DNA from: Ophioderma brevispina
Lineage: Eukaryota; Echinodermata; Ophiuroidea; Amphilepidida; Ophiodermatidae
Assembly: GCA_023653785.1 (NCBI GenBank)
Contig: JAMKCH010005343.1
Location: 1 to 64,000 of the forward strand
Reading direction: 5' to 3'
Length of the DNA: 64,000 nt
Part shown: piece after piece, positions 47,037 through 59,206 of the stretch
How positions within the stretch are numbered: position 1 is the first letter of the stretch
Layout of the letters: every line of letters starts with the position of its first letter
Made by a program: the position numbers and the translations under genes
Notes under the pieces: model-generated
The model's database searches: none
What the model was told of the DNA's origin: nothing
The model's input: only the letters and a program-made list of their open reading frames with translations

Positions 47037-50000
47037 CAAAAATAGTTCGGCTATTTTGTTGCTCTAGATAGTCAGCTATTTCATACTCCATTGTGGGCAT
47101 CCCTGAGTATCGAAGGAGAGGCAATCTAATTCTTATGATTATGATACCAACATTCAGGTGTGTTGGGGAGTTGCTAATAATATGTAAGTTCATAACACCA
47201 AATCTCCAACGCTGTGAAAGTTGATTGATAATATTCGGGTATTTGTAATCTGTGCAACTATCCTTAGGTACTGAAGGCAGAGTAATCCGTTACAGAAAAC
47301 TGAATTGTGAAAGCTATGTTGATAATAGCAACACAGTCAAGCCCACTGTCACAGGCCTTGTATGCTATTCTTTGCAGTACACACGCATCAGCGTGTAGCT
47401 AAGTAGACCTAAGCCCCCTTAAAACAGCATCAACGCTAATTGATTAAATTAATACAGCAGACATACATGGAATGTAAGATTACAATTGGACAGATGATTG
47501 ATATAGAACACTGTATGCATTACTCCGTATCCGATTTCTTAAAACAAATATGAGCACTATTTATGTTGGGGAAAAATAAGATACAAGGTGGGGAAAGTAC
47601 TGAATCCTAATCATATATTGAGTCCTCCCCTACAGATAAAGCTATGAAATACAGTGAAGTCTTACTTTTTGGAATACAGCCAAAAATGTGGGTAATATCT
47701 TTAGCTGTATTCTAGACTGAACCAGGAGCTACCAATAAACCTAAATTATCCTTCAAACATTTGTTGTTAGCAATGTTTAAATACAACTTTGTGCATAGAC
47801 TATAGTGGACTTATCATTGATAATTTCAACCAAGGTTGCGTACTAAGTCTACTACAAGTCAGTGTGACTTGTATTTCAATTGGACATTACACATTGAAAA
47901 TGCCTACTTTGGCCATATTCCAAACATAAGTGACTTTGCCAAAATTTCATGGCATCCGCAGATAGGCCTCATAATTAATCAGTTGTCTGATCAAAGACAA
48001 TTTTGAGTCTTGCAGTCCCACCAATTCGTCCTCCCTTGTTCTGGAGGTGGGGTTTAATTGTTTTGGGGGGTGGGTGAGTCAAGCTCCATGAAATTCCCCC
48101 CCCCCCATCTCTGCCCCTATCAGCAGGCAGGTACATGGTGACCTTGAGCTGCGCCGAGGCTACAGGCTGAACGGCCTCAGCCAATTGGGGAGCTCCTCAT
48201 TCCAGGTTAGGGTTCTAAATCACGCGCGTTTTTTGTCAGAGGGTCGCATTTTTCGGCTGGGAGAAAACGGATAGGGGTGCAAAAAATCCCTCTCTACCCA
48301 ACCGGCAATATTTCTACTGGGTGGTGGGCAGGTCCTGACTGCCATCGGTATGGAGCAGTGAGTGGGTCAGGTAAGATGGCCGGAGTGCCATGGACTGTTT
48401 ATAGTGGCGACCTGGCAGTAAGTGCTGCAGATGATCTCCTGACAGCCCTGGTCAGTAGTGTATTGTGTGTATGTGCTGCAAACAGCTGACAGGAGCATTT
48501 GTCTTAACGTCCTGGTGGCAAGTTTGCCACAGAAGAATCTCTGCCAGTTGGCGAAAGTGAGGAGAGACTGGGCCTTGGCCCCTTTGTTTCATGTCAATTC
48601 TCACCTTTGGGTGCCAAAGAGCCTCTTACCCCGGGGCCCCCAAAAACGCTTGGCCCGGGCCGCAATCCTTTCAAATTGGTCAGTCCACTACAACCGTGGA
48701 CACTTGGTTAATGCATGCAAAAACATCACTGACATATTGCATCTTCATCCATTTAAAAACACTGATGGCATTTTTTAAGTTATGAGCCAAACATATCAAT
48801 TATCACCATCGTAGTTCTGATTAAAGTTACCTTTATCACAATTTATGAAAATTATTCTTCCAATTCATACCCTTTTGTTGTTTAGGTAAAATTTTTTTTA
48901 CATTAAACATCTACATCAAGTTGCAAAATTGGCCTTTGTCATTGGATCACCCTATATCAAAAACAGTCTAGCAACAAAGCACGAGGTGAATGACATAAAG
49001 CGATTTACGGTTTGGAATTGACGTGTTATAAATGAACACACAATAGCAGACCCATAGGATCCAAACGTCTCCATCAATCTTATTATAAAACTGTTGCTCT
49101 ACCCTCTCGTCACCTTTCAAGGTTCAGGCATACAAAAGAACTACATTTTTTTGTAAACCAATCTCTCAAGCAAAGTCTTACAAATTGTTTAATTACGTAA
49201 TACATATGGACAGACTAAACAACTCATGACATATAGGCATTTATGTGTCATTATAAATTATCCTTTGATCATTTAATGCCATCGCCAGTATTCCAAAAGC
49301 TTTTGATGGCATGGCAGAGAGAGAATAGGACTTCTCCCTTTAAAAACGGTACACATTTTTTTAACAATGCAATTGTTTGTTGCAGTCAGTTCTGGCTGTG
49401 ATCCATGACATGGCTGCTTACAAAACCAGAAATCATTTGAAATCACATTACCAAGAAAAAGTCAAAGTGAAGCACTGACATAAAAAGTAATCCAGAGACA
49501 AAGAACAGAGGATGGGCTCATAGTGGCAACGAATGTAAAACGCAATTGGAACACAAGAAACAATCGAGAACCATTTCTGTTTGCAAAAGCAAATTGTTAG
49601 ATGCTCCAAAACACCGCGTCAAGCACTGAACGACATGACCATATGTCTAGCTTGCTATACTCTAAGCTTGTTTTCATATCGTGTTGACTGTCCTATGAAA
49701 ACATTTGCTCACCAATTCAATCACGGCTTATAGTGTTAGTAATCATTGTCTTAAACACTCGAATATCATCGGAAGGCATAACCCCACCCCACCGCAATTC
49801 ACTGTCTTGCCTCAAGCCATCAGAGAGGAGGTCAGAGAGGATCCTAGGACCAAAAAGGTGCAAAGAGTTGCATGATCAAGCTGATTCACCACTCTGCCAG
49901 TAAGTCATTTACTGCCAAAAACAGCTGAAGCTGTTACGCCTTTTCACCACAAGGCAAATTTCATTAAATGAAATAAAACCGAGTGTGTACTTCTTTACTG

Positions 50001-51861
50001 CAAGTTGGAAAAGTGAGTGGAAAGTGGAAGGGAAACCTGCATGTTGAAAGGTTTTTTTTACACTTCAGGTTAATTGCCAAGGTGACAGAAACCAGGACTG
50101 GAAAGGAGGAAGTGAGGCAATAATGACTGACTTGCCTGCGAATTGTTGTGTGCCATATACTGCTTGTAGTGACAGAATTTATTGACACACAGGCATGATT
50201 TTAATTCTATTCAAATTTAAATGTTTAGTTTGAAAGGGTGATTGCCATTTTTTTACCAGTCCTATTGGGGTGCCAGGGGTCTGTTGTGAATGCGTCATTA
50301 TTTAAAATTTTAAAATAAGTATGTTAAGTTGTTTTCATGGATTCTAGCACTTCCATTTGGTTTCATGTTTCGCTTTAGATTCCTTGAAAAGTTATTCCCA
50401 AAAAATTTCAGTGATTCTGATGTTGCGTTTTGGTACTATGAGCAAATATTCCTATCAGTCTCTCATAAACCACTTGTCTGTAATTTCTGTCCGTTTACGG
50501 GAACAGGAAATTTTTTACGGAATTTGTGAATTCTTGGGGAGACATCGAATTCGCACATCGACTTGGACAAACATACTATATTTAGCCTGACGGGCTTTAG
50601 GATACAAAAATCAAATGCCTGCATTTTAAAAACATCCTGGGGAACATTCAATAATCAATGCCCTTGTTACCCTTGAACCCATAGGTCTGTTCTGCACACC
50701 TGCATTTCATAAGAAACTTTGTAGAGTCAATTTTCCAAAATGTTAATTGCTTGCTGTAAACCATTAAATCTTGCATTAAAACAGAGTTTGTCTGTGTGAA
50801 CAGATTATTCTAAGGTAGTATGGACAATTTTTCCCCCAAACAGATGGAGTCTGCCATGCACAAAAGCTTATTCACCACTATAATTGCAAATGCCTTGCAG
50901 CATTGCTAAGATTTCTTTATCCAAGGAATTCACTTAAAGAGATGAGGAATGGCTGACGTTCAGCACAAAATTAAAGATTTTTAAAGAGATTATTTTTATG
51001 GCCATATTACCAGGAATACTTGTAAAGAGACACTTATTGCTAACTGGTAATCTGTATTGAAAACACCTTCCAGTCATAATCAAACATATTAATGATTACT
51101 CTCTGCCCACTATATGAATTCAGTTTCCTTTTGCCTTTGAATAGATTCATGGAATTTTGGAAAACTAAACCCTTACATATCCTGCATTATACCGTCAGAT
51201 AAACAATTGAACCAAAGGCCATCATTAGTGTTGTGATGATTATCGTGCTTCTCTAAAAGCCCTGGGATATGCTCACTACCTTTCTCAAACATGGATACCC
51301 CCGATTATTAATCAAGGAGTGAAAGGACCCAATTGCAGGGTTCACCTTGCATGGGGTCACATTAAGGTTACCAATGAGCGAAATGACGGGGTTACAGTGG
51401 CATACAGTAAATCCTACAGCCAGACAAACACTACAGACAAGTTCAGTCCCCATTGACTGCAGAAACAGGGTTTTTGAGGGGGGTGCAAGGAAATGAGATA
51501 TATATGCCCAGCATTGGTTTTCAGCAACAATTTTGCCACTGGACAGGTGCATGTGTGGGTGGTGCATGGAGGAGAGAGAGTGCACAGTCCAACACAATGT
51601 CAGGACATTTTCGTTTTTTCTTAAGATCACATAGTACATTACATGACTATCCTTGAGTGATCTCATGCATTTTGTAGTTTCACATCCTACAGGATCTGCC
51701 CCCCCCCTCCAGCCTTACAGCCAATTTGATGGTTATTCATAGAAAATATAGGTGTAATAGGCCAAAATTAATCATGGTAAGAAAAGCTTTAGAGTTGCAT
51801 ACTGATAAAATTTACTTTGATTGGTTACTGAAAGGTTATATCATGTTACATGTTTATTATC
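47037..51861. other. Long spacer with a more GC-rich patch at 47990-48720
   Basis: The patch at 47990-48720 is distinctly richer in G+C and could be an old transposon fragment. Its frames (48277-48489, 48458-48778) show no domain I recognise. The 137-codon minus frame 51253-51666 also has none. Confidence 0.45.
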
Positions 51862-52300
51862 TATATTAACTACCGGTGGTCGTCTGTCTGCGTTCGGACA
51901 ACCGTCTTATTTTGTCGCCACGTTTCCTGAAACTTGGTGGATTTACCAAGTGGGTTCTGTCTATCAGTGATCTGACCGCAGGTCTATTTTCTTGGAGACT
52001 AGGATCCTGAAACTGGTGGGTCACTGTGGGTGCCCCTGACCTCCAAAGACTCCGAGTTTGTGTGGTATGGATCAAAGGTCATCAAGGGTCATTCAAGGTC
52101 AATGCGGACAAATGGGGTAAACATTGGTGTATGGACATCAAACTTGGTAGGTGGGGTGGATTGTGAAAATGACCAAAAATCTAAAAGTCACAAACACAAG
52201 GGCATCAGGGTCATTCAAGTTCAAAGGAACCGCAAAAACCGAGGGTCATTCAAGCCAGGTGATCGTGAAACCGCAGGGTCATTCAAGCCAGATGAGCGCG
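51862..52300 (+). repeat. Repeat with dispersed GGGTCATTCAAG motifs
   Basis: The segment opens with CCGGTGGTCGTCTGTCTGCG and has the 12-mer GGGTCATTCAAG at about 52086, 52208, 52243 and 52275. GGTCA half-sites recur throughout. Composition and structure suggest a repeat-derived sequence rather than a gene. The frame 52030-52335 reflects the internal repetition. Confidence 0.6.
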
Positions 52301-52705
52301 AAATTCAATATAGTTGCTTACCTAGTATCATATAATAAGCAAGTCGAATCCCTGAAAAAAAGGTTGTAGACACCTCAAATTGAATAGAGTTAAGATTGAC
52401 TCTTGTTTGGTATACACAAAAATGTTTGATCTCGTATTTTGGGTGTGATATTTAATTTTAAACAGTACAAATGCATTTTCCCAAAAACAAAATTTCCCAC
52501 TCCAAAAATTAATTAAAATTCTTTAAAAACTAATACAAATAGCCTTCACTCATATTTTTACATAGATGCGCACATGTCACCTAATACTTTCTATCTATCC
52601 TTATTAAGGTACCATTAAAAAAGAGATTAGATACCCGATCAATCTTAAATAGTAGGCATTTGTGGTACCTACCATATGCCTTTGTTGTACCTACATCAAA
52701 GGTCC

Positions 52706-53002
52706 CAGAGGGACTGAGAAGTGTATTGAGTCCATCCCCAGCACCAGTTTGAGAATTTTACCTCAAGGGTCCAAGTGGGATCCAACAGAAAATCCGATTA
52801 ACACATAAAAACCCGGACTCATTTTAGCCCACAAAACATTAGTAGTCAAAAATTTTACATGATAGCAATGAATCAATTTCTTTTCTTAAACTTTTGGAAC
52901 ACTGTATCCCGTATAAGTAAATGACGGACACATGTTTAGTACAGTGCAGTCAGCATGTTGTCAATGCATTAATGGTTGGTTCAACCCCACCACACCCCCC
53001 TC
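52706..53002 (-). mobile_element. Family B MITE, copy B4, inverted
   Basis: Reverse-complement copy of family B. From left to right it shows GTGTATTGAGTCCATCCCC, TTAACACATAAAAACCCGGA, CTCATTTTAGCCCACAAAAC, GTTTAGTACAGTGCAGT and GGTTGGTTCAACCCC. It is the most diverged copy and its ends are blurred by indels. Confidence 0.72.
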
Positions 53003-53464
53003 GAGGGCAGACAACTAAGCCAAATAAATCAAATTGAATCACTCTCATTGATCTGCTAAAGTATGCCGCGCTATTGTCATATTCGCTTTCTGGCCCGATT
53101 TTGGAATGAACTGCCTATTTTTGCCCAAATTTTGAGTTATTTTTTGGCTAACGTTGTTAGTTTCAATGTTGAGATACAACAAGCATATCATGATATAACC
53201 CCATAATATGGAATAAGCATAAGTAAAGCAGCTAGTTTAATAGTAAGTTTATTGTCCAATGTACCATCAAAACAGCTCATGGCTTTATTCCTTATGCTCC
53301 ATGAAGCTATATCCGTTATTAGACATGCAAAAAGCCAATTATTTAATTGGGTGACCTATCATGATACAAATTGGTTTTTATCCTTCACATGGAAGCAATA
53401 TCACCAACATTTTGATTAAAAAGTTGAGTTAAATGCACCCCAGCCATTGGATATTAAGCAAAAA
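53003..53464. other. AT-rich spacer, nothing recognised
   Basis: No frame or repeat partner seen. Confidence 0.55.
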
Positions 53465-53543
53465 TGTTGTACTAATTGGCCATATAAACAGTGTGTAGTT
53501 CGTGGTATACCACACACTGTCTATGGGCCAATTTAGTACAACA
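53465..53543. repeat. 79-bp palindromic hairpin
   Basis: TGTTGTACTAATTGGCC on the left pairs with GGCCAATTTAGTACAACA on the right. The inner ACAGTGTGT pairs with ACACACTGT around a GTGGTATACCAC centre. The sequence CAGTGTGTGTTTTGTGGTAT repeats once more directly to the right. Confidence 0.75.
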
Positions 53544-54533
53544 GTGTGTGTTTTGTGGTATAACCACACTTTTGAGAAGTTTTCATAAACAGGATACATT
53601 TTCCTGGGCCTAAAATTTCACTGGGGTAAAGAGAAAGAGATGAACTTTCTTCTGATCACCACTCTCCATTTTGACAGAGTAAAGTGGGGGGGACAGTTTC
53701 AGTTGAATCAGGTCCCCACCCTTTACTATCACAAACATCCTATTTTCATGATTGTTTTACACTATTATGAAGTTTTCCTTTTCTGATTGTATTAAAAGTT
53801 TCTTTTACACACAACCTGCACCCACCGGGCTACAGAACACACAAACAGCATAACAACATACACCCCCTCCCCACCCCCGGCCCCTAAATAATTAAATTTG
53901 ATACCCATTTTGATTGGAAAAAATTACAATAGGAAAAAACTTCTTACCTAAAAACAGATAGAGCCAGTGTTAGTTCTTTTTTAAATATCAAGAGCAAAAC
54001 GACGAACTGCATAAATTTATAAATGTGCTTCAGAGTAACATGAAGGTTGCCGAATCCCCCTTTCATTTTTGTTTTCTTCTGAAAATGGGTAATGGGGTAT
54101 TCAGAGATGGGACAGGCATTTGGGTCCTGTCCTTGTAGGTTTGATGAAACAAAATTTTGTGAATCTTTCTTTTCCTTTTCAAAGAAACAATTAAAATTGG
54201 GTATTGAATTATTTGTCAACTGTACTTCTTTACACAATTTGCTGATTTAAACAATAATGGCGATTACCTAGTGTCATGTCACTTGCCGCTTTGATGAAAT
54301 TTTCGTTGCGGTGACCCAACGGCAAAGCACAGCCAATAAATCGATCTCCCTGCCGTTCGGGCTGCCGCATTACCCAAAGCGGCAAATCGCATTGAGTTGA
54401 CTTGAAGTCAACACTGGAGAGATAACGCCGCTTGACTAAAATAGCTCAATCCTGCAAGCAGCGTACATCAACAGCAGCATGACACTATGTTATCACCTTA
54501 AGATGTACTATTTAAATTTCACCACTATTGTTA
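53544..54533. other. AT-rich spacer, nothing recognised
   Basis: A 97-codon minus frame (53944-54237) lacks domain features. Confidence 0.55.
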
Positions 54534-54541
54534 AGTTAAAT

Positions 54542-54715
54542 CAGGGTTCTCAATTAGATTCAGCCTAAGGGCCATAGAAACTGCCTAACCTATTTGAAAG
54601 TTTTCTAATTGAGGCCAAATACACTTGAAATTCTATGTTTCCCTTTATATTTTAAGAAGCAGCGTCGAGACGGCCAAAAATCAATGATTGGCGGGCCGCC
54701 AATTGAGAACCCCTG
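54542..54715. mobile_element. 174-bp hAT-like MITE with perfect 8-bp target duplication
   Basis: The ends CAGGGTTCTCAATT and AATTGAGAACCCCTG are hAT-type inverted repeats. AGTTAAAT lies directly outside on both sides (54534-54541 and 54716-54723), an exact 8-bp target duplication. The GCGGGCCGCC block next to the right end is common in non-autonomous hAT elements. No coding capacity. Confident call. Confidence 0.92.
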
Positions 54716-54723
54716 AGTTAAAT

Positions 54724-55368
54724 ATTTCTCAAAGCCCAATACATTTCAGAGACTGAATTTCAGTTTGGGAACCCAGAACTTTTTTTTAGTATATCTCTGA
54801 TAAGTGTATAAGACCTGAAAATTTAATACCAATCCCACTATGGTAGGTTAGCCTGACAAGCCAAGTACACCTCTGTTGTGGATTACTTCACAGAAATGAA
54901 TTTTTTAGCTACTTGTGTAAATATCTGTGATGGAAGCCAATTCAGTTTTGTTTACAAGAGGGACGAAGCGTAGAAAACCAGCAAAGGAAAAAAAATCACA
55001 GAGTCCGTTTTCTTTAGGTTAAAATTTCCCCATGTTCATCGTGCGGATGTCTGCATAAATATTTCAATTTGTTGATCCGTAACAATAAAATGACATAATT
55101 CTTAACAATTAATACAAATTCTGCAAAGACAAAAAAGTTTTAAATCAAAGGAGTAACTATCAACTTTTAAAATTTGCAAATTAGAATAGAATTGAAATAG
55201 TTTTAAAAAAGTAGTAGTAGTACCGTGTGGTTAAAAGTGGTTATTTTTCTCAATGTATGTCAGCAACACATCACTTTTTATCCTAGGTTTTATCTTTTTG
55301 TCATATCTAAAAAATTCTAATTATGTGGTGAAATTCAATATTTGTTCATGAAACTATAGCTGTGAGCA
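54724..55368. other. AT-rich spacer, nothing recognised
   Basis: No frame above the track minimum and no repeat partner. Confidence 0.55.
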
Positions 55369-55850
55369 GATGTTGGCTTGATACCATGCCATTCACTCTT
55401 AAAACTCAAGTAGTTATGTGAACATATCCGACGCAACCCAAAACTAAACTACTATCTTTGATAATGAAACATAAATGGTTATTTGGATGATTTTAATTTG
55501 TGAATTTATGGTTGCCTAATTACAGAGCATGCCCCGTTATGTAATGTATCAACCTCTCAATTCCGTGAAGCAGATGTTGGTGATACCATGCCATTTCACT
55601 CTTAACTCAAGTTATGTGAACAATATCCTACGCAACACAAAACTACTTTGATATGAAACATAAATCGGGTTATTTGGATGATTTTAATTTTTTGAATTTT
55701 GGTTCTGCCTAATTACAGAGCTGCCCGTACATGTAAATGTATCACATCTCAATTTCCTGTGAGCAGATGTTGGCTTGATACCATGCCATTTCACTCTTAA
55801 GTTTTAATGTGAACAATATCCTACATGTACGCAACACAAAACTCTATCCG
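55369..55850 (+). repeat. Three tandem copies of about 190 bp
   Basis: Copies start at about 55369, 55564 and 55748 with the landmark GCAGATGTTGG, followed by GATACCATGCCATT, CACTCTTAA and TATGTGAACA. The first two end with GATGATTTTAATTT and CTAATTACAGAGC. The third is truncated. The copies differ mostly by short indels. Confidence 0.85.
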
Positions 55851-56510
55851 TATGTCACAAAATTTTCAGCCTTCATCTCCAAGTCTGTCCTATAGCCATC
55901 AATGCAGCCAATGACCTACATAGCTATCACATTTTGCATTCTACACCGCAATCCCAGTGCAAGCGAATCCGTCTCCGGTTGCACCCGTGTAAATAAATGG
56001 ATTCGATTTCCTGTACCTAGGCAAAGCAAAATCAAATCTTGGTTGAGCATCCGCAGAAGGATGGCTCCAAAAGCCGATTGTGCTTTCTGCACTAATTACA
56101 TGTGACTAATCTTAATCTCTTAGAAGTCTTCAGTACATAATGTAGTGTTTACTCTTTATAAAATGATTTGTAACATTTTTTTTAAACAAGCCAAAAATAA
56201 TATTTCGAAATTCAGAAATATTTATTTAAATCTGAATTATTAAATATTATGTACTGGACAAGAATTACTTGATAGATGATACATATACACGAATACAGGC
56301 ACTAACCATAAATTACCAAATGTCATGTAGATATTAATCTGTTATTAATCAGTGGACAGGGTTTGGCATGCAATATTATTGTTTGTTGCCTATCTTATAT
56401 GAGATATTAGACAGTGCATCATCCTGTGAGTGTCTATGGGCATGTGTATAAGGTTATGTAATGCACACAGCTTGGTTCATTTTTTGACAGCGGAGAAATA
56501 TTTTTTACTT
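55851..56510. other. AT-rich spacer, nothing recognised
   Basis: One 67-codon frame (55902-56105) without domain features. Confidence 0.5.
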
Positions 56511-56514
56511 TTAA

Positions 56515-56830
56515 AGGTGCATTTTGTGATCCTAGCACCTCATTTTGTGTTTAAGGTTCACTAGATATCCACGAGAAAATCACCAAAATTTGATTTAATT
56601 CTGACGGTGCATTTTGATGTTATGAATAGATATTTGTATCACAGTGTCCCACAGGCTACTGTTGTCATTTTTGTTTATTGACAGATAATAAAATATTAAT
56701 TTCTTCCACAGAAGATCAAATTTGCACTTAAGATTACGCATACATACTATACTTAGGCCAGATGATATAAAAATCTGAACTTTTATTTTAGTTAAGTCAG
56801 GGATAAGGCTGTGGATCATGAAATGCCCAT
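56515..56830 (+). mobile_element. Family C TTAA-flanked MITE, copy C2
   Basis: Flanked by TTAA at 56511-56514 and 56831-56834. The end AGGTGCATTTTGTGATCC pairs with GGATCATGAAATGCCCAT at the right. Shares GATGATATAAAAATCTGAAC with C1 and TTAGTTAAGTCAGGGA with C3. 316 bp, non-coding. Confidence 0.8.
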
Positions 56831-56834
56831 TTAA

Positions 56835-57599
56835 CAATTAAAAGAAAAAGATGAATTTTTTGTTTTTCCTAGATCTATATTGCATCATGAACAGTCCAAT
56901 ATTTTTATCATGTAGTGGATACCAGCTGTGCCACAGCCAGTATTCACTACTATCTTTCATTCTCTAACTCATGCACACGAATATTGATAAATCTACCACC
57001 AAAATCAGATTATCCTCTAAGCTGATGAATTCTAAAGTTATTACTGCAATTTCAGACTGCACTGAGCAGCTCCAATAAGTTCCCCAAGTTTGCCCTTTTA
57101 ATGCTATCCCAATTTATTTTATAGAAAATGTCTATAAATCATAACTATCATACATCTCTATAATACAAGGTGATAGAAAACCAATTAAATACTGAAAATG
57201 CAGTTTTGCTAAAGGCACTATCAGTGATATGCTAAATCAGAAAATTGAAAAAAAAATCATTGAAAAAAAAACATTTTTGCATGTCCGTAAAACAAGTACA
57301 CATGTAGCTATACAGACCTTGCAAATAAGTAATAAAACATAGTACAAAAGGAATAAATGCAATGAAGTATTAAAAGACAGGCATATTATATTTTAGGTCA
57401 AGTTTTTCTTTCTTGATCAATGAAGGATAGAGTTCAGTAACTTTCCTTTAACAGGTCACCAAATACTGAGCAGTCAGACAGCTGGTCACGTTTTGTAAAC
57501 TAGTCATGTAAATTTGGACACATTGCTGTGGCAAAATATCAATTATGTGGCACTTCTACAAAGAAATATGTAGGCCTATGTAAAGAGGAACTATTGATT
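56835..57599. other. AT-rich spacer, nothing recognised
   Basis: No frame or repeat partner was found here. Confidence 0.55.
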
Positions 57600-57790
57600 A
57601 AACTGGAATATTACGTCCTTCGGAGGGGGCATTAAGCCATTAGTCCCATGTACATGGAGAATCACGCCTGCATACAGGTGTGGATTTAGGGGGAGACCCC
57701 AGTTCCTGCCCCCCTCCCCCCAATTGTTTGCAGAGCACAGGGCACCTGCCTGACTTTTTGTGGGCACCCAGGCAGCGGCGAGCGGCACAC
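57600..57790. repeat. Possible SINE-like fragment and C-rich tract
   Basis: TACGTCCTTCGGAGGGGGCA with TTAAGCCATTAGTCCCATGT at 57613-57650 resembles a recurrent core of animal interspersed repeats, from memory and not verified. A C/T-rich tract (57697-57720) follows. No promoter box was found. Confidence 0.35.
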
Positions 57791-58857
57791 TGCTTTTCTT
57801 TTGGTCTTTCAACAACTGCCGCCCATACTGAGAATTCCCATGTCTGTCCCAAGCTGAATGAACTACTCAGGCTACATAAGAAATAAATATTTGGAACAAC
57901 TAAACTAACATACAACAGAATGAAATAGCTAGTTTTAGACCAAGACAGATTACCATTAAATTAACTTTTGTGTTAAAACCATGCATGTCTGCTGCAGCTG
58001 CACATCAATGCATTTGTCATCCATTCTTCATTAAGTTGTCAAGTAATTTACACAATTTCAAACTCTCCCTCTATAACATTATACCTATTACAAATGGCAT
58101 CACCGTCACATCTTATATCAAATTGGGTACACTTATTCAGAAAGTTGTACAGAAGGCAAAAAAGCATATGCATGACCTTCACCTAGTATACATGCAAAAA
58201 GGATTTCACATTCAATAAGAAATAACAAAGAATGCCATGGTCATGCTTGACAACTGCTTCGCTTTACCAACGATGCACACACACACACACTCTGCTCCCT
58301 TGGCATTCCCCAAGTCAATTTAGAAAACATCAAACTGGAAATGGCCACCAAATTTTAGTGGGAAATTATTGACTCCTGTCCAACTTTTTCAGATTTTTGT
58401 CCTTTTTCAGTATGCCTGAATGGATTTGCAAGATGTTAACCAAAAAAGACTGGGTCAACGTCACGCATCATCATCTTGTTGAATTGGTAACAAAATAAAA
58501 TTCCAATTCCATTGACCCTCATACATAGCACAGAGCTAAACTACTGGCAATTCCATGCAGAATCAAATCTGATCTGCAGTCAATTGGGTTATGTCTATAG
58601 GCGGCTAGTAGCTGTGTTTGTATAGCAGTGACATGCAAAATGTGGCAATTTGCGTAATTGGTGTGAATAATTTTGTCATTTCCCTGAAAATCACTCAAAA
58701 TGACAACACCTGTTACACTTACAGACTGTTAGCTAGCTTATTTTGTATACACATTCACAGATAACACTACTCTTGGTTCAAAAAATTAAAAATGTCACTA
58801 ATTTTTCCAAATCAAAAGAAATAAAGGGTGCAAAATATTGTAAAGCTGTACATCTCG
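57791..58857. other. AT-rich spacer with a short CA microsatellite
   Basis: CACACACACACACA lies at 58276-58290. Short frames have no domain. Confidence 0.55.
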
Positions 58858-59206
58858 TCTCCTTTAGGCGACGAAAAAAGAAAATCCTGTTTTACCGGCG
58901 AGTGGTCTGACCTTTCGAGTAGGGTCGGTCGGTCGGGCGATTTTTTTTCTTTTTTACATTTTTTTCCCTTTTCTGGAGCTCAAAATTGGCCTAAAATAGC
59001 CCCAAGATCTGAAAAATAAAGAGAAAAAATGAAAATTTTTACAAATTTTCTAAAAAAAAGGGCCAAAATTGATAAATTTGGGCTAAAAACAGGCTGATTT
59101 TACACGATATTTGGAAAAACTAAAAAAAAAAATCTGCAAAACTGAAAAATCGGGGTCGGTCCGGCCCGTAAAACAGGGTTTTTTTATTTTTGTCGCCTTA
59201 TGGAGA
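58858..59206. mobile_element. Family F MITE with about 80-bp inverted termini
   Basis: The left end TCTCCTTTAGGCGACGAAAA is mirrored at the right as TTTTTGTCGCCTTATGGAGA. Inverted similarity continues inward through CCTGTTTTACCGG / CCGTAAAACAGG and a GGTCGGTC-rich block, about 80 bp per arm. The centre is poly-A/T rich with no coding frame. 349 bp. No target duplication was recognised. Confidence 0.75.

Noticed and set aside
51253..51666. 137-codon minus-strand frame
   Set aside because: No domain. The residue pattern is compatible with translated non-coding DNA.
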